Assembly: GCF_044454545.1 (NCBI RefSeq)
Contig: NZ_JBITDV010000006.1
Span: forward strand, 434,001-498,000
Reading direction: 5' to 3'
Source of the DNA: Cryptosporangium sp044454545
GTDB lineage: Bacteria > Actinomycetota > Actinomycetes > Mycobacteriales > Cryptosporangiaceae
DNA length: 64,000 bases
This document shows positions 16,847-24,339 of the stretch, piece after piece. Positions within the stretch are counted from its first letter, which is position 1. Each line of letters starts with the position of its first letter. Position numbers and translations under genes: made by a program. The notes under the pieces were generated by a model. That model saw nothing but the letters and a program-made list of their open reading frames with translations. It was not told the origin of the DNA and did not search any database.

Positions 16847-16852
16847 CACAAT
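16847..16852 (+). promoter_or_regulatory. Possible -10 element (CACAAT) of leaderless TIR-WD40 gene
   Basis: CACAAT ends 7 nt before GTG 16859 in the 24-bp gap after the CNNM gene; no ribosome binding site is seen. Weaker than the TANNNT elements. Confidence 0.35.
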
Positions 16853-16858
16853 GGTCCG

Positions 16859-18265
16859 GTGGAGGCGTCGGTGTTCCTCAGCTACGCCCGTGCCGACCGG
16901 CCGTACGTCGAGAAGCTCGCGGGTCACCTCCGGTCGGCGTCGATCGATGCCTGGTGGGATCTCGCGCTGCCCGGCGGCGCCGCCTGGGCCGAGGAGATCG
17001 AGCGGCGGATCGGCGCCTGTGACGTCGTGCTGGTGGTGCTGACACCGGCCTCGGCGAGCTCGAAATGGGTGCGCCGCGAGCTGCACTACGCCGCGGATCA
17101 GCGCAAGCGGATCATCCCGCTGCTGCTGGCCGACTGCACCGCGCCGCTCGTACTCGCCGGAGTGCACCACGTCGACGTCCGGGGCGGGCTCCTGCCGGGC
17201 GTCTCGCTGCTCAGCCAGCTCGGCGGCGCCGCGCCCGTGAGTGACGCCGGTCAGCCCGGTGGTTCCCGGCGGAACGTGGTGTTCAGCGCGCGCCGGATTC
17301 CGGAGCGTACTGCGTCAGCGGCCGCGGTGACGCCGGTAGCCGGGACGTCGCTCGCGCACGGCGGGCCGGTACGCGCGGTCGCGTTCAGCCCGGACGGCCG
17401 CCTGCTGGCCACCGGGTGCGCCGACGGCTTGGTGCGGCTCTGGGACCCGGCGACCGGCCGCCCGGCCCACCCACCGCGGACCGGTCACACCGGCACCGTG
17501 CGCGCGGCGGTGTTCAGCCCGGACGGCACCCTGCTGGCCACCGGAGGCGACGACGGGACCGTTCGTACCTGGAATCTGAACCGCGACAGCGGAGTCCGCG
17601 ACGGCGCCCGGCACCGGGTGGCACGACGGACCGACGGCAGCGGGGTGGTCGCGATCTGGTCGATGGCGTTCAGCCCCGACGGCTCGCGGATAGCGGTCGG
17701 GGACGGCCGCGGCGGGGTGACTCTCTGGCGCCCGTCCACCGGGACCGACGTCCCGCCGTCCTTCTCCGGCCACCGCTCGCTCGTGCTCTCGATGGCGTTC
17801 GGCCCCGACGGGTCGCTGCTGGCCACCACCAGCGGTGACCGGACCGTGCGGGTCTGGAACGTCCTGACGGGCGAGGAGACGTCCGGCGCGGCCTCCGGCG
17901 GGCGGTCCTCCACGACGTGGTCGGTGGCGTTCAGCCCGGACGGGTCGATCCTCGCTGCCGGGAGCAACGACGGCACGGTCCGGTTGTGGGACCAGACCAC
18001 CGGCCTCGAACGTCACCGCCCACTGATCGGCCACCGCGGCGCGGTCAACGCGGTCGGGTTCGGACCCGACGGCCTGCTCGCCACCGGGGGCTGGGACGGG
18101 TCCCTGCGACTCTGGGACCCGGTCACCGGCCGATCGCTCGGCGATTCACCGGCCGGGCACACCGGGCCGATCCACTGCCTGGCGTTCAGTCCGGACGGCG
18201 CCCGGGTCGCGACCGGCGGCGACGATCAGACCGCCCGGATCTGGACGTTCACCGCGGGCGCCTGA
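16859..18265 (+). CDS. TIR-domain / seven-bladed WD40 propeller protein
   Basis: 468 aa, no membrane segment. TIR_2 domain at about 4-95: VFLSYARADRPYVEKL, the DAWWD loop, and SKWVRRELHYA, where E74 occupies the position of the NADase catalytic glutamate of TIR domains. A linker of about 70 residues is followed by seven WD40 blades, each with the xxFSPDG turn and ending LWD/VWN/IWT, enough for one closed propeller. Bacterial TIR-effector plus repeat-sensor proteins are discussed as NAD-depleting defence or cell-death modules. Here this is inferred, since no partner gene flanks it. The 3' end overlaps the convergent membrane-protein gene by 40 bp. Confidence 0.87.
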   Translation: MEASVFLSYARADRPYVEKLAGHLRSASIDAWWDLALPGGAAWAEEIERRIGACDVVLVVLTPASASSKWVRRELHYAADQRKRIIPLLLADCTAPLVLAGVHHVDVRGGLLPGVSLLSQLGGAAPVSDAGQPGGSRRNVVFSARRIPERTASAAAVTPVAGTSLAHGGPVRAVAFSPDGRLLATGCADGLVRLWDPATGRPAHPPRTGHTGTVRAAVFSPDGTLLATGGDDGTVRTWNLNRDSGVRDGARHRVARRTDGSGVVAIWSMAFSPDGSRIAVGDGRGGVTLWRPSTGTDVPPSFSGHRSLVLSMAFGPDGSLLATTSGDRTVRVWNVLTGEETSGAASGGRSSTTWSVAFSPDGSILAAGSNDGTVRLWDQTTGLERHRPLIGHRGAVNAVGFGPDGLLATGGWDGSLRLWDPVTGRSLGDSPAGHTGPIHCLAFSPDGARVATGGDDQTARIWTFTAGA

Positions 18266-19083
18266 GCCTGCAGGCGGGGGAGGCCCTCCGGGGTGCCGAT
18301 CTCGGCCCGCGCCGCGGGGTCGTCGCGGTAGGTCCGTAACGCGCGGGCCAGGAACTCGGCGTCGACCAGCGTGTTGCCCAGCTTCAGCCGGTACCAGAAG
18401 TAGCCCGGCAGCGGCGGGCGTCCGTACAGGTCGACGGGGTGCGGAGCGCCGAGGCTGCGGGTTCCGGGGCGGGCCTGGAGCCAGACCAGCCCGCGCCGGG
18501 CCTCGTGGCCGGTCGGGCCGCCGGGTGCGAACGCGTCCCACGGAATCGTCCGTCCCCACGGGATCCGCGTGTTGAGGATCAGGCCGTCCGCGGTGAGGCG
18601 CAGGGCGGGCGGCCGGAACAGCGCCCACAGATGCAGGCCCAGCGCGATCGCCGCGAACACGACCAGGATCGTGCGCAACGGCGGATCGTCGTCGGACGCC
18701 GATCCCGACCACGTCGAGCCGACCGGCAGGATCATCCCGAGGACCCCGAGTTGCGAGATGAACACCCATCCGGCCAACAGCGGGCTGATCGGCGAGGCGA
18801 AGACCGGCCGCCCCCGGTACCGTCCGATCGCGAAGCCCGGCCGCGGCGGCCGGCACGCCCGCCAGAACACCGCGGTGTGGACGAGCGGAAGTCCGCCGAT
18901 GACCGACAGGGTCGTCGCGAGGAAGAGGCCGAGGTTCACGTACCAGGGGTCGGCCGGGAACCAGCCGAGCCCCCCGGCCTTCGCCGTCACGACGACAGCA
19001 AACGTGATGACACCGAGTAACAACGCCAGCGCTCGGCCGCGCCGGACGAGGCGATCGAACTCTTCCGGCGCGTATCCGAGCAT
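18226..19083 (-). CDS. Membrane protein of unknown function (paralogue A)
   Basis: 285 aa, not recognised as a named family. Four hydrophobic segments (about 20-37, 48-68, 100-117, 135-155) precede a C-terminal soluble region with IPWDAFAPGGP, WYRLKLGNTLVDAEFLARALRTY is split at about 232-254, then IGTPEG. The soluble part looks PH-like or YdbT/DUF-like: a rule-like stretch L(T/R)xDGL followed by a W(D/G)xF pattern. It shares these motifs with the gene at 22646-23464 (CRPPRPGFAIGRY is also common). It precedes the ABC permease gene in the opposite direction of reading order (downstream, same strand). TATTCT ends 7 nt before its ATG. Confidence 0.75.
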   Translation of the reverse strand: MLGYAPEEFDRLVRRGRALALLLGVITFAVVVTAKAGGLGWFPADPWYVNLGLFLATTLSVIGGLPLVHTAVFWRACRPPRPGFAIGRYRGRPVFASPISPLLAGWVFISQLGVLGMILPVGSTWSGSASDDDPPLRTILVVFAAIALGLHLWALFRPPALRLTADGLILNTRIPWGRTIPWDAFAPGGPTGHEARRGLVWLQARPGTRSLGAPHPVDLYGRPPLPGYFWYRLKLGNTLVDAEFLARALRTYRDDPAARAEIGTPEGLPRLQAQAPAVNVQIRAV

Positions 19084-19089
19084 GAGGCG

Positions 19090-19095
19090 AGAATA
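19090..19095 (-). promoter_or_regulatory. -10 element of leaderless gene 18226-19083
   Basis: TATTCT on the minus strand, 6 nt before the ATG at 19083, no ribosome binding site. It lies in the 31-bp gap after the permease stop, so this gene may have its own promoter within the ABC operon. Confidence 0.6.
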
Positions 19096-19114
19096 GACAC
19101 TCCAGGTTGCGGGA

Positions 19115-20080
19115 CTACCGGCTCGGACGAATTCGTCCGAGGGCCCACCCGGCGAGCAGCAGGGCCAGCACCAGGTAGAGGCCGAGCTCCAGTGTCTGGA
19201 ATGTCCAGTATCGGCTCGGCGGCTGGTAGACCGCCCGCACGTGCAGGTTCAGCTTCTCGAGGCAGGCCGGTGCGGTCTCCGGCGGGCCCGCCACGCACTC
19301 GTGGTACCGATCGAGGTCGACCACGCGACCGTCGGCGCCGAGGAGCCGGCTCGTGGACACGATCAGGGCGTCCGGCATCGACAGGCCACTGATGTCGGCG
19401 TCGCTGCCGAGGAAGCTCAGGTTCGCGACGACCCCGGCGGTCATCGGTACCTCGCGCGTCTCCGGAGTCAGGAAGTGCGGGCGCAGCGTCGTCGGTACCA
19501 GGATCTGGACGACGATCACCAGCAGGCCGGTCAGCGCCATCGCCGGGAGCGTCCGCCGGAGCAGCAGGCCCAGCGTCGTCCCGAGGGTGAACGCGAAGAC
19601 CGCGTAGCCGATCGGGGCGAGGTTGCGCAGCCCGAAGATCAGCCCGGAGAACCGGTCGCCCGCCACCGCGTCGTACGGGGACGCCGCCCAGGTCAGCAGC
19701 GCGCCGGCCAGACCGGCGGTGAGCGCGGCGGCCGCACCGACGACCAGCAGCTTGATCGCCAGCCAGCGGTTCCTGGTGACGCTCTGGTTCCAGACCAGCC
19801 GGTGCGTGCCGGACTCCAGCTCGCGGGCGACCAGCGGAGCGCCCCAGAAGATGCCGAGGACCGCCGGGAGAACGAGCAGCCCGGCGTCGACGAAGTACAG
19901 CAAGTTGACCCATTTATCGCGGAATTCCGCGGCCAGGTTCCCGCAGTTCGCGGTGCAGTCCAGATACGGGTCCTGCCGGATCGTGAGGCCGATCACGATC
20001 AGTGCGGCCGCTGCCGCGGCCAGCGCGACGCCGGCCGCGATCGCCTGGGTGCGGAACTGTCGCCAGCTGAGCCAGATCAT
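19115..20080 (-). CDS. ABC-2 type transporter permease
   Basis: 321 aa, six predicted membrane segments. The first follows the short cytosolic start MIWLSWRQFRTQA; a large external loop with DCTANC (possible disulphide) lies between segments 1 and 2, and a second loop of about 70 residues with two cysteines (about 269-281) lies between segments 5 and 6. GxxLVARELESGTHRLVWNQSVTR is split at about 81-104 and matches the coupling region of ABC-2 permeases. The ATG overlaps the ATPase stop (ATGA, 20077-20080). Probably pumps a lipid, peptide or antibiotic. Confidence 0.83.
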   Translation of the reverse strand: MIWLSWRQFRTQAIAAGVALAAAAAALIVIGLTIRQDPYLDCTANCGNLAAEFRDKWVNLLYFVDAGLLVLPAVLGIFWGAPLVARELESGTHRLVWNQSVTRNRWLAIKLLVVGAAAALTAGLAGALLTWAASPYDAVAGDRFSGLIFGLRNLAPIGYAVFAFTLGTTLGLLLRRTLPAMALTGLLVIVVQILVPTTLRPHFLTPETREVPMTAGVVANLSFLGSDADISGLSMPDALIVSTSRLLGADGRVVDLDRYHECVAGPPETAPACLEKLNLHVRAVYQPPSRYWTFQTLELGLYLVLALLLAGWALGRIRPSR

Positions 20081-20802
20081 CGGGTCACCGCCGCCAGGTT
20101 CGCGAGGACGAGCTGCTCCAGCGACGTGTGCGGCCCGCCGCGCAGCAGGTCCCGGACGTCGCCCGCCACCCGGACCCGTCCGTCGGCCAGCACGATCAGG
20201 TAGTCGCAGACCCGTTCCACGTCCGACAGGAGGTGGGAGGAGAGCACGGCGCTGGCCCCCAGCTCGGCGACGGAGTCGCGCAGGTGACGGAGGAATTCGA
20301 CCCGCGCGAGCGGGTCCAGCGCGGCCGCGGGCTCATCGAGGATCAGCAGCTCGGGACGCTTCGCCGCGGCCAGCGTGAGCGCGAGCTGGGCACGCTGGCC
20401 ACCGGAGAGCCGGCCGGCCTTCCGGCCCGGCTCGACGCCGATCTCGGCGATCCGGCGCTCGGCGAGCGCGTTGTCCCAGCGGGGGTTGAGGTGCGCGCCG
20501 AGGCGCAGGTGATCGGCGACCGAGAGGCTCGCGTAGACCGGCGCGTCCTGGGCGACGAAGCCGACCATCGCGAGGTGGGCGGCACCGGCCGCCGGAGGCG
20601 CGCCGAGCACGCGCAGGGAGCCGCTCGTCGGGGCCAGCAGACCGCACACGAGTTGGAGGAGCGTCGACTTGCCTGCGCCGTTCGGGCCGACGAGCCCGAC
20701 GATGCGACCGCGGGGGACCGACAGCGTGCAGTCGGAGAGCGCGGCCCGGCGTCCGTAGCGTTTGCCGAGGCCGTCGGCGGAGAGGACGGGAGTGGGTTCC
20801 AT
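20077..20802 (-). CDS. ABC transporter ATP-binding protein
   Basis: 241 aa ATPase: Walker A GPNGAGKST (39-47), Q-loop VAQDAPVYASL, signature LSGGQ, Walker B LLILDEPAAALDP and H-loop SSHLL. ATG at 20802 is chosen; the frame extends 54 codons further upstream, but that part has no ABC homology and would overlap the divergent kinase promoter. GAGGCT lies 7 nt upstream of the ATG as a possible -10. It forms a transporter with the next gene and is divergent from the histidine kinase, the usual layout for drug- or envelope-responsive ABC/TCS modules. Confidence 0.88.
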   Translation of the reverse strand: MEPTPVLSADGLGKRYGRRAALSDCTLSVPRGRIVGLVGPNGAGKSTLLQLVCGLLAPTSGSLRVLGAPPAAGAAHLAMVGFVAQDAPVYASLSVADHLRLGAHLNPRWDNALAERRIAEIGVEPGRKAGRLSGGQRAQLALTLAAAKRPELLILDEPAAALDPLARVEFLRHLRDSVAELGASAVLSSHLLSDVERVCDYLIVLADGRVRVAGDVRDLLRGGPHTSLEQLVLANLAAVTR

Positions 20803-20899
20803 GGTTTCGAGCCTCGGGCCGGGCGCCTCCGGGCCGCGCCGGTCGGAAGACGGGTTCGGCCAGTACTTCTGACCGGTTCGGGACGGCGTGCGGATTTCG

Positions 20900-20905
20900 T
20901 AGCCT
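20900..20905 (+). promoter_or_regulatory. -10 element of leaderless histidine kinase gene
   Basis: TAGCCT, 6 nt before the GTG at 20912, no ribosome binding site in the 109-bp divergent gap. Confidence 0.6.
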
Positions 20906-20911
20906 GCTCGG

Positions 20912-22012
20912 GTGTGGACGCGACTTCTGTTCGGCGCGGTGTGCGGCGCCGGTGTGGTGCTCACCGCGGTGGCGATCCGGGTGAGCTGGGGCGGGGCCTA
21001 CTGGGTGCCGGGGGCGGTGAGCGGCGTGCTGGTGACCGCCTGCGCACTGGCGCGGCATCGCCGGCTGGTGCCCGCGTCGGTGGCGGCCCTGGTCGTGGCG
21101 GGCGCGGCGACCGGTGCCGGAGCGGTGTTCGGGTGGCCCGACGAACCGAGCCCGGTGGCGGCCCTCGCCCTGGCCGTGTTGATCGCGACGTCCGTGCGCG
21201 GGAGCGGAGGCGGTGGCGGGCAGGCCGGAGCCGGCCGGTTCGTCGGCGTCCCGGTGGCGGCCGGGGGGATCGCGGTGGCGGTGGCGAGCATGGCGGTCAG
21301 TGGGCTGGCGCCGGTGCCGGTGGGGAACGCGGTGCTGGCCGTCGCGGCCGTCGCGGCCGGGCTGGGGGCCCGGGTGGTGGACGAACGGCGGCGGGCGGCC
21401 CGTGACCTGGTGCGGCGGGAGGAACGGCTGGAACTGGCCCGCGAGCTGCACGACGTCGTCGCGCACCACGTGACCGGGATCGTGGTGCAGGCGCAGGCGG
21501 CCCGGCTGGCGGCCCGCCGCGACACCGCGCTGGCACCGCTCGGTGCGCCGCTGGCCGGAATCGAATCGGCCGGGACCGAGGCGCTCGCGGCCATGCGGCG
21601 GGTGGTGGGGGTGCTGCGCGACACCGGCGACGCCGCACCCCGGACCGCCGAGGAACTACCCGCGCTCCTCGACCGCTTCGCCGGGCGCGGCGGCCCGGTG
21701 CTGCACCGGGACGTGACGCTCGGCGAGTGGCCGCCGGAGGTCACGAGCACCGTGTACCGGGTGGTCCAGGAGGCGCTCACGAACGTGTCGCGGCACGCGC
21801 CGTCCGCCGGGTCGGTGTCGGTGATCGTCGCCGAGGCCCGGGACGGACTCACGGTCGAGGTCACCGACGACGCGCCCCCGCCCGGGCGGGCCGGCCGCTC
21901 CGGCTACGGCCTGATCGGCATGCGCGAACGGGTGGAGTCCCTGGGCGGGACGCTGCGGGCCGGCCCGCGCGACGGCCGCGGCTGGTCCGTCCGCGCCGAG
22001 CTGCCCCGATGA
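20912..22012 (+). CDS. Two-component sensor histidine kinase (HisKA_3, NarL type)
   Basis: 366 aa. Four or five hydrophobic segments (about 5-23, 34-47, 55-71, 81-95, 113-157) without a large external domain, so it probably senses something in or near the membrane. HisKA_3 dimerisation region with phospho-acceptor H180 in ARELHDVVAHHV, then HATPase with N-box QEALTNVSRHA, DDAPPP and GYGLIGMRERV. GTG start is supported by the -10 at 20900. Its TGA overlaps the ATG of the response regulator (22009-22012). Divergent from the ABC genes. Confidence 0.88.
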   Translation: MWTRLLFGAVCGAGVVLTAVAIRVSWGGAYWVPGAVSGVLVTACALARHRRLVPASVAALVVAGAATGAGAVFGWPDEPSPVAALALAVLIATSVRGSGGGGGQAGAGRFVGVPVAAGGIAVAVASMAVSGLAPVPVGNAVLAVAAVAAGLGARVVDERRRAARDLVRREERLELARELHDVVAHHVTGIVVQAQAARLAARRDTALAPLGAPLAGIESAGTEALAAMRRVVGVLRDTGDAAPRTAEELPALLDRFAGRGGPVLHRDVTLGEWPPEVTSTVYRVVQEALTNVSRHAPSAGSVSVIVAEARDGLTVEVTDDAPPPGRAGRSGYGLIGMRERVESLGGTLRAGPRDGRGWSVRAELPR

Positions 22013-22653
22013 CGATCCGGGTACTGATCGCCGACGACCAGGCGATGGTGCGCAGCGGGCTGCGGATGATCCTGGAGGACCAGGACGATCTCGAGGTGGT
22101 CGCCGAGGCCGCCGACGGGGCCGAGGCGGTCGCGCTGGCCCGGCAGCACCGGCCGGACGTCTGCCTGGTCGACATCCGGATGCCCCGGCTCGACGGTCTC
22201 GAGGTCACCCGGGTGCTGGCCGGGCCGCACGTGCCCGACCCCCTCCGGGTCGTCGTCGTCACGACGTTCGACACCGACGAGTACGTCTACGGCGCGCTCC
22301 GTTCGGGCGCGGTCGGCTTCCTGCTCAAGGACGCCGGCCCGGCGCTGCTGGTCGAGGCGGTGCGGGCCGCGGACGCCGGTGACGCGCTGGTGTCCCCGAG
22401 CGTGACGGTCCGGCTGCTCCGGGCGTTCCGCGCGCCGTCAAAAATAACAAGCCCAGACCGGCCTCTCACCGACCGCGAACTCGACGTCGTCCGAGCCGTC
22501 GCCCGCGGCCGCACCAACCGCGAGATCGCCGCCGATCTGTTCATCTCGCTCAGCACGGTCAAAGGACACGTCTCCGGTATCCAGACCAAGCTCGATGTCC
22601 GCAACCGCGTCCAGATCGCCGCCTGGGCCTGGGAGAACCAGGTGGTCAGCTAG
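22009..22653 (+). CDS. Two-component response regulator, NarL/FixJ (LuxR) family
   Basis: 214 aa. Receiver domain with acidic pocket ADD (8-10), phospho-acceptor D55 in CLVDIRMPR, T/S switch VVTTFD and K in LLKDAG. Linker, then LuxR-type helix-turn-helix LTDRELDVVRAVARGRTNREIA and STVKGHVSGIQTKL. The short AT-rich stretch aaaataacaag (22440-22450) in the linker is unusual for this GC content. The likely target is the divergent ABC operon. The 3' end overlaps the convergent gene by 8 bp. Confidence 0.88.
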   Translation: MTIRVLIADDQAMVRSGLRMILEDQDDLEVVAEAADGAEAVALARQHRPDVCLVDIRMPRLDGLEVTRVLAGPHVPDPLRVVVVTTFDTDEYVYGALRSGAVGFLLKDAGPALLVEAVRAADAGDALVSPSVTVRLLRAFRAPSKITSPDRPLTDRELDVVRAVARGRTNREIAADLFISLSTVKGHVSGIQTKLDVRNRVQIAAWAWENQVVS

Positions 22654-23464
22654 GGGAAGTGCCCACGGCGAAGCCGAACAGGTCGTGCACACCCTCGTCG
22701 GTGCCGATCGCCGGGCGGAGGCGCGGGTTGCTCCGATAGGTGCGCACGCTGCGGGCCAGGAACTCCGGATCGACGAGGACCGCACCCAGGCGCAGCCGGT
22801 ACCAGGCCTGGCCGGGCGCCGGCGGCCGCCCGCGGACGTCGGTCGGCCACGAGCGGCCCAGCCCCTGGCTGCCGGCGCGGGCCTGCAGCCAGAGCGCATC
22901 CGGCCGGGTCTCCGGCCCGGCCGGCCCGCCCGGCGCGAACGCGTCCCAGGGAACGAGCCGGGTCCGGAGCCCGGTCACGACCACGCCGTCGGTGGTGAGC
23001 CGCAGCGGGGGAGGGGAGAGCGACACCACGAGCGCGGACGCCACCAGGAGCACGGCCAGCACGATCTGGACGACCGCGTCCGCGACCGGCGTCGCCCCGA
23101 TCGGGACCACCGCTCCGGCGACCTCGAAGAGCACGACGACCAGCGGCCCGGCGATCCTCGGCGTCAGCGGTGCGGCGAACGCCGGCTGCTCGTCGTAGCG
23201 TCCGAGCGCGAAGCCGGGGCGGGGGCGGCGGCACGCCCGCCGGAACACTGCCGAGTGCACGGCGGGCAGCGCCAGCAGCGGCGCCACGAACACCACCAGG
23301 AACAGCGCGGTGTCGAGGACCGCGGACTGCTCGCCCCGCGGCCAGTCGTCGAACACGAACGGCACGAGTACGGCGTAGCCGAACCCGGCGAGGCCCAGGG
23401 CCACGGCGAGTACGCGGCTGCGCCGGACGAGCCGGGCCAGCACCTCCGGCGCCACGTCGGTCAT
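22646..23464 (-). CDS. Membrane protein of unknown function (paralogue B)
   Basis: 272 aa from ATG 23464 (MTDVAPEVLARLVRR); a GTG 36 bp upstream is possible but less likely, because TACCGT lies 7 nt before the ATG as a -10 candidate. Same architecture as the gene at 18226-19083: N-terminal RLVRRxRxLA, four membrane segments, CRRPRPGFALGRY, then VPWDAFAPGGP, WYRLRLGAVLVDPEFLAR and IGTDEG. The two paralogues flank the ABC/TCS module on both sides and point the same way. Function unknown. Confidence 0.75.
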   Translation of the reverse strand: MTDVAPEVLARLVRRSRVLAVALGLAGFGYAVLVPFVFDDWPRGEQSAVLDTALFLVVFVAPLLALPAVHSAVFRRACRRPRPGFALGRYDEQPAFAAPLTPRIAGPLVVVLFEVAGAVVPIGATPVADAVVQIVLAVLLVASALVVSLSPPPLRLTTDGVVVTGLRTRLVPWDAFAPGGPAGPETRPDALWLQARAGSQGLGRSWPTDVRGRPPAPGQAWYRLRLGAVLVDPEFLARSVRTYRSNPRLRPAIGTDEGVHDLFGFAVGTSPS

Positions 23465-23565
23465 GGCACGAACGGTAATTCCGGGCCGCAACCGGAGCAC
23501 GGGATCCCCGCTGGTCGTGCCGCCGTTCCGGCTACGGTGTCAGCCAGTCGTCCCGGGAGGTCTTG

Positions 23566-24339
23566 GTGTCTGTTCTGTCCGATTTGGTGGCTGCACTGGG
23601 TTCGGCCGACGTCGAGGTGGTCGACCTGACCGCCCCGCTCAGCCCGTCGACGCCGGTCCTGCAGTTGCCGCCGCCGTTCGCCAACACGATCCCGCTCAGC
23701 CTGGAGACGGTGAGCGCGTTCGACGACGCCGGTCCGGCCTGGAAGTGGAACAACATCCACACCGGTGAGCACACCGGTACCCACCTGGACGCGCCCGCGC
23801 ATTGGATCTCGGCGCGCGACGGCGAGACCGTCGACGTCATCCCGCCGTCGAAGCTGATCGGACCGGTCGTCGTCGTCGACGTCCGGGCGGGGGTGGCCGC
23901 CGACCCCGATTTCCTGCTCGAGCCCGAGCACCTGCTGGCCTGGGAGGCCGACCACGGCCGCATCCCGGACGGCGCCTGGCTGCTGCTGGCGACCGGCTGG
24001 AGCGTCCGGCAGGAGGACGCGGCCGCGTTCCTCAACGCCGACGAGAACGGTCCGCACACCCCGGGGCCGTCGGCGAAGGCCGCCCAGTGGCTGGCGTCCG
24101 AGCGGACGATCGCCGGGTTCGGCGTCGAGACCGTCGGCATCGACGCCGGCGCCGCCGGGGGCTTCGAACCGCCGTTCCCGGCGCACTACTTCTTGCTCGA
24201 GGCCGGTACGTACGGCCTGACCCAGCTGCGCAACCTGGAGCGGCTGCCCGCGACCGGTGCGGTGCTGGTCGTCAGCCCGTTGCCGATCGTCGGGGGGACC
24301 GGCAGCCCGAGCCGGGTGTTCGCGCTGGTCGAGCGGTGA
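23566..24339 (+). CDS. Cyclase family protein (kynurenine-formamidase-like metal hydrolase)
   Basis: 257 aa swivelling beta/alpha-fold hydrolase of the cyclase family (PF04199 type). The metal-binding HxGTHxDxPxH motif is present as HTGTHLDAPAHW near 69-80, and a second set of ligands lies in the FGVETVGID region. Relatives hydrolyse N-formylkynurenine or isatin, or act in antibiotic pathways. GTG at 23566 is chosen because GGGAGG lies 5 nt upstream; TTG at 23563 is too close to it. GTGA overlap with the ThDP-enzyme gene indicates one operon acting on a shared substrate. Confidence 0.83.
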   Translation: MSVLSDLVAALGSADVEVVDLTAPLSPSTPVLQLPPPFANTIPLSLETVSAFDDAGPAWKWNNIHTGEHTGTHLDAPAHWISARDGETVDVIPPSKLIGPVVVVDVRAGVAADPDFLLEPEHLLAWEADHGRIPDGAWLLLATGWSVRQEDAAAFLNADENGPHTPGPSAKAAQWLASERTIAGFGVETVGIDAGAAGGFEPPFPAHYFLLEAGTYGLTQLRNLERLPATGAVLVVSPLPIVGGTGSPSRVFALVER

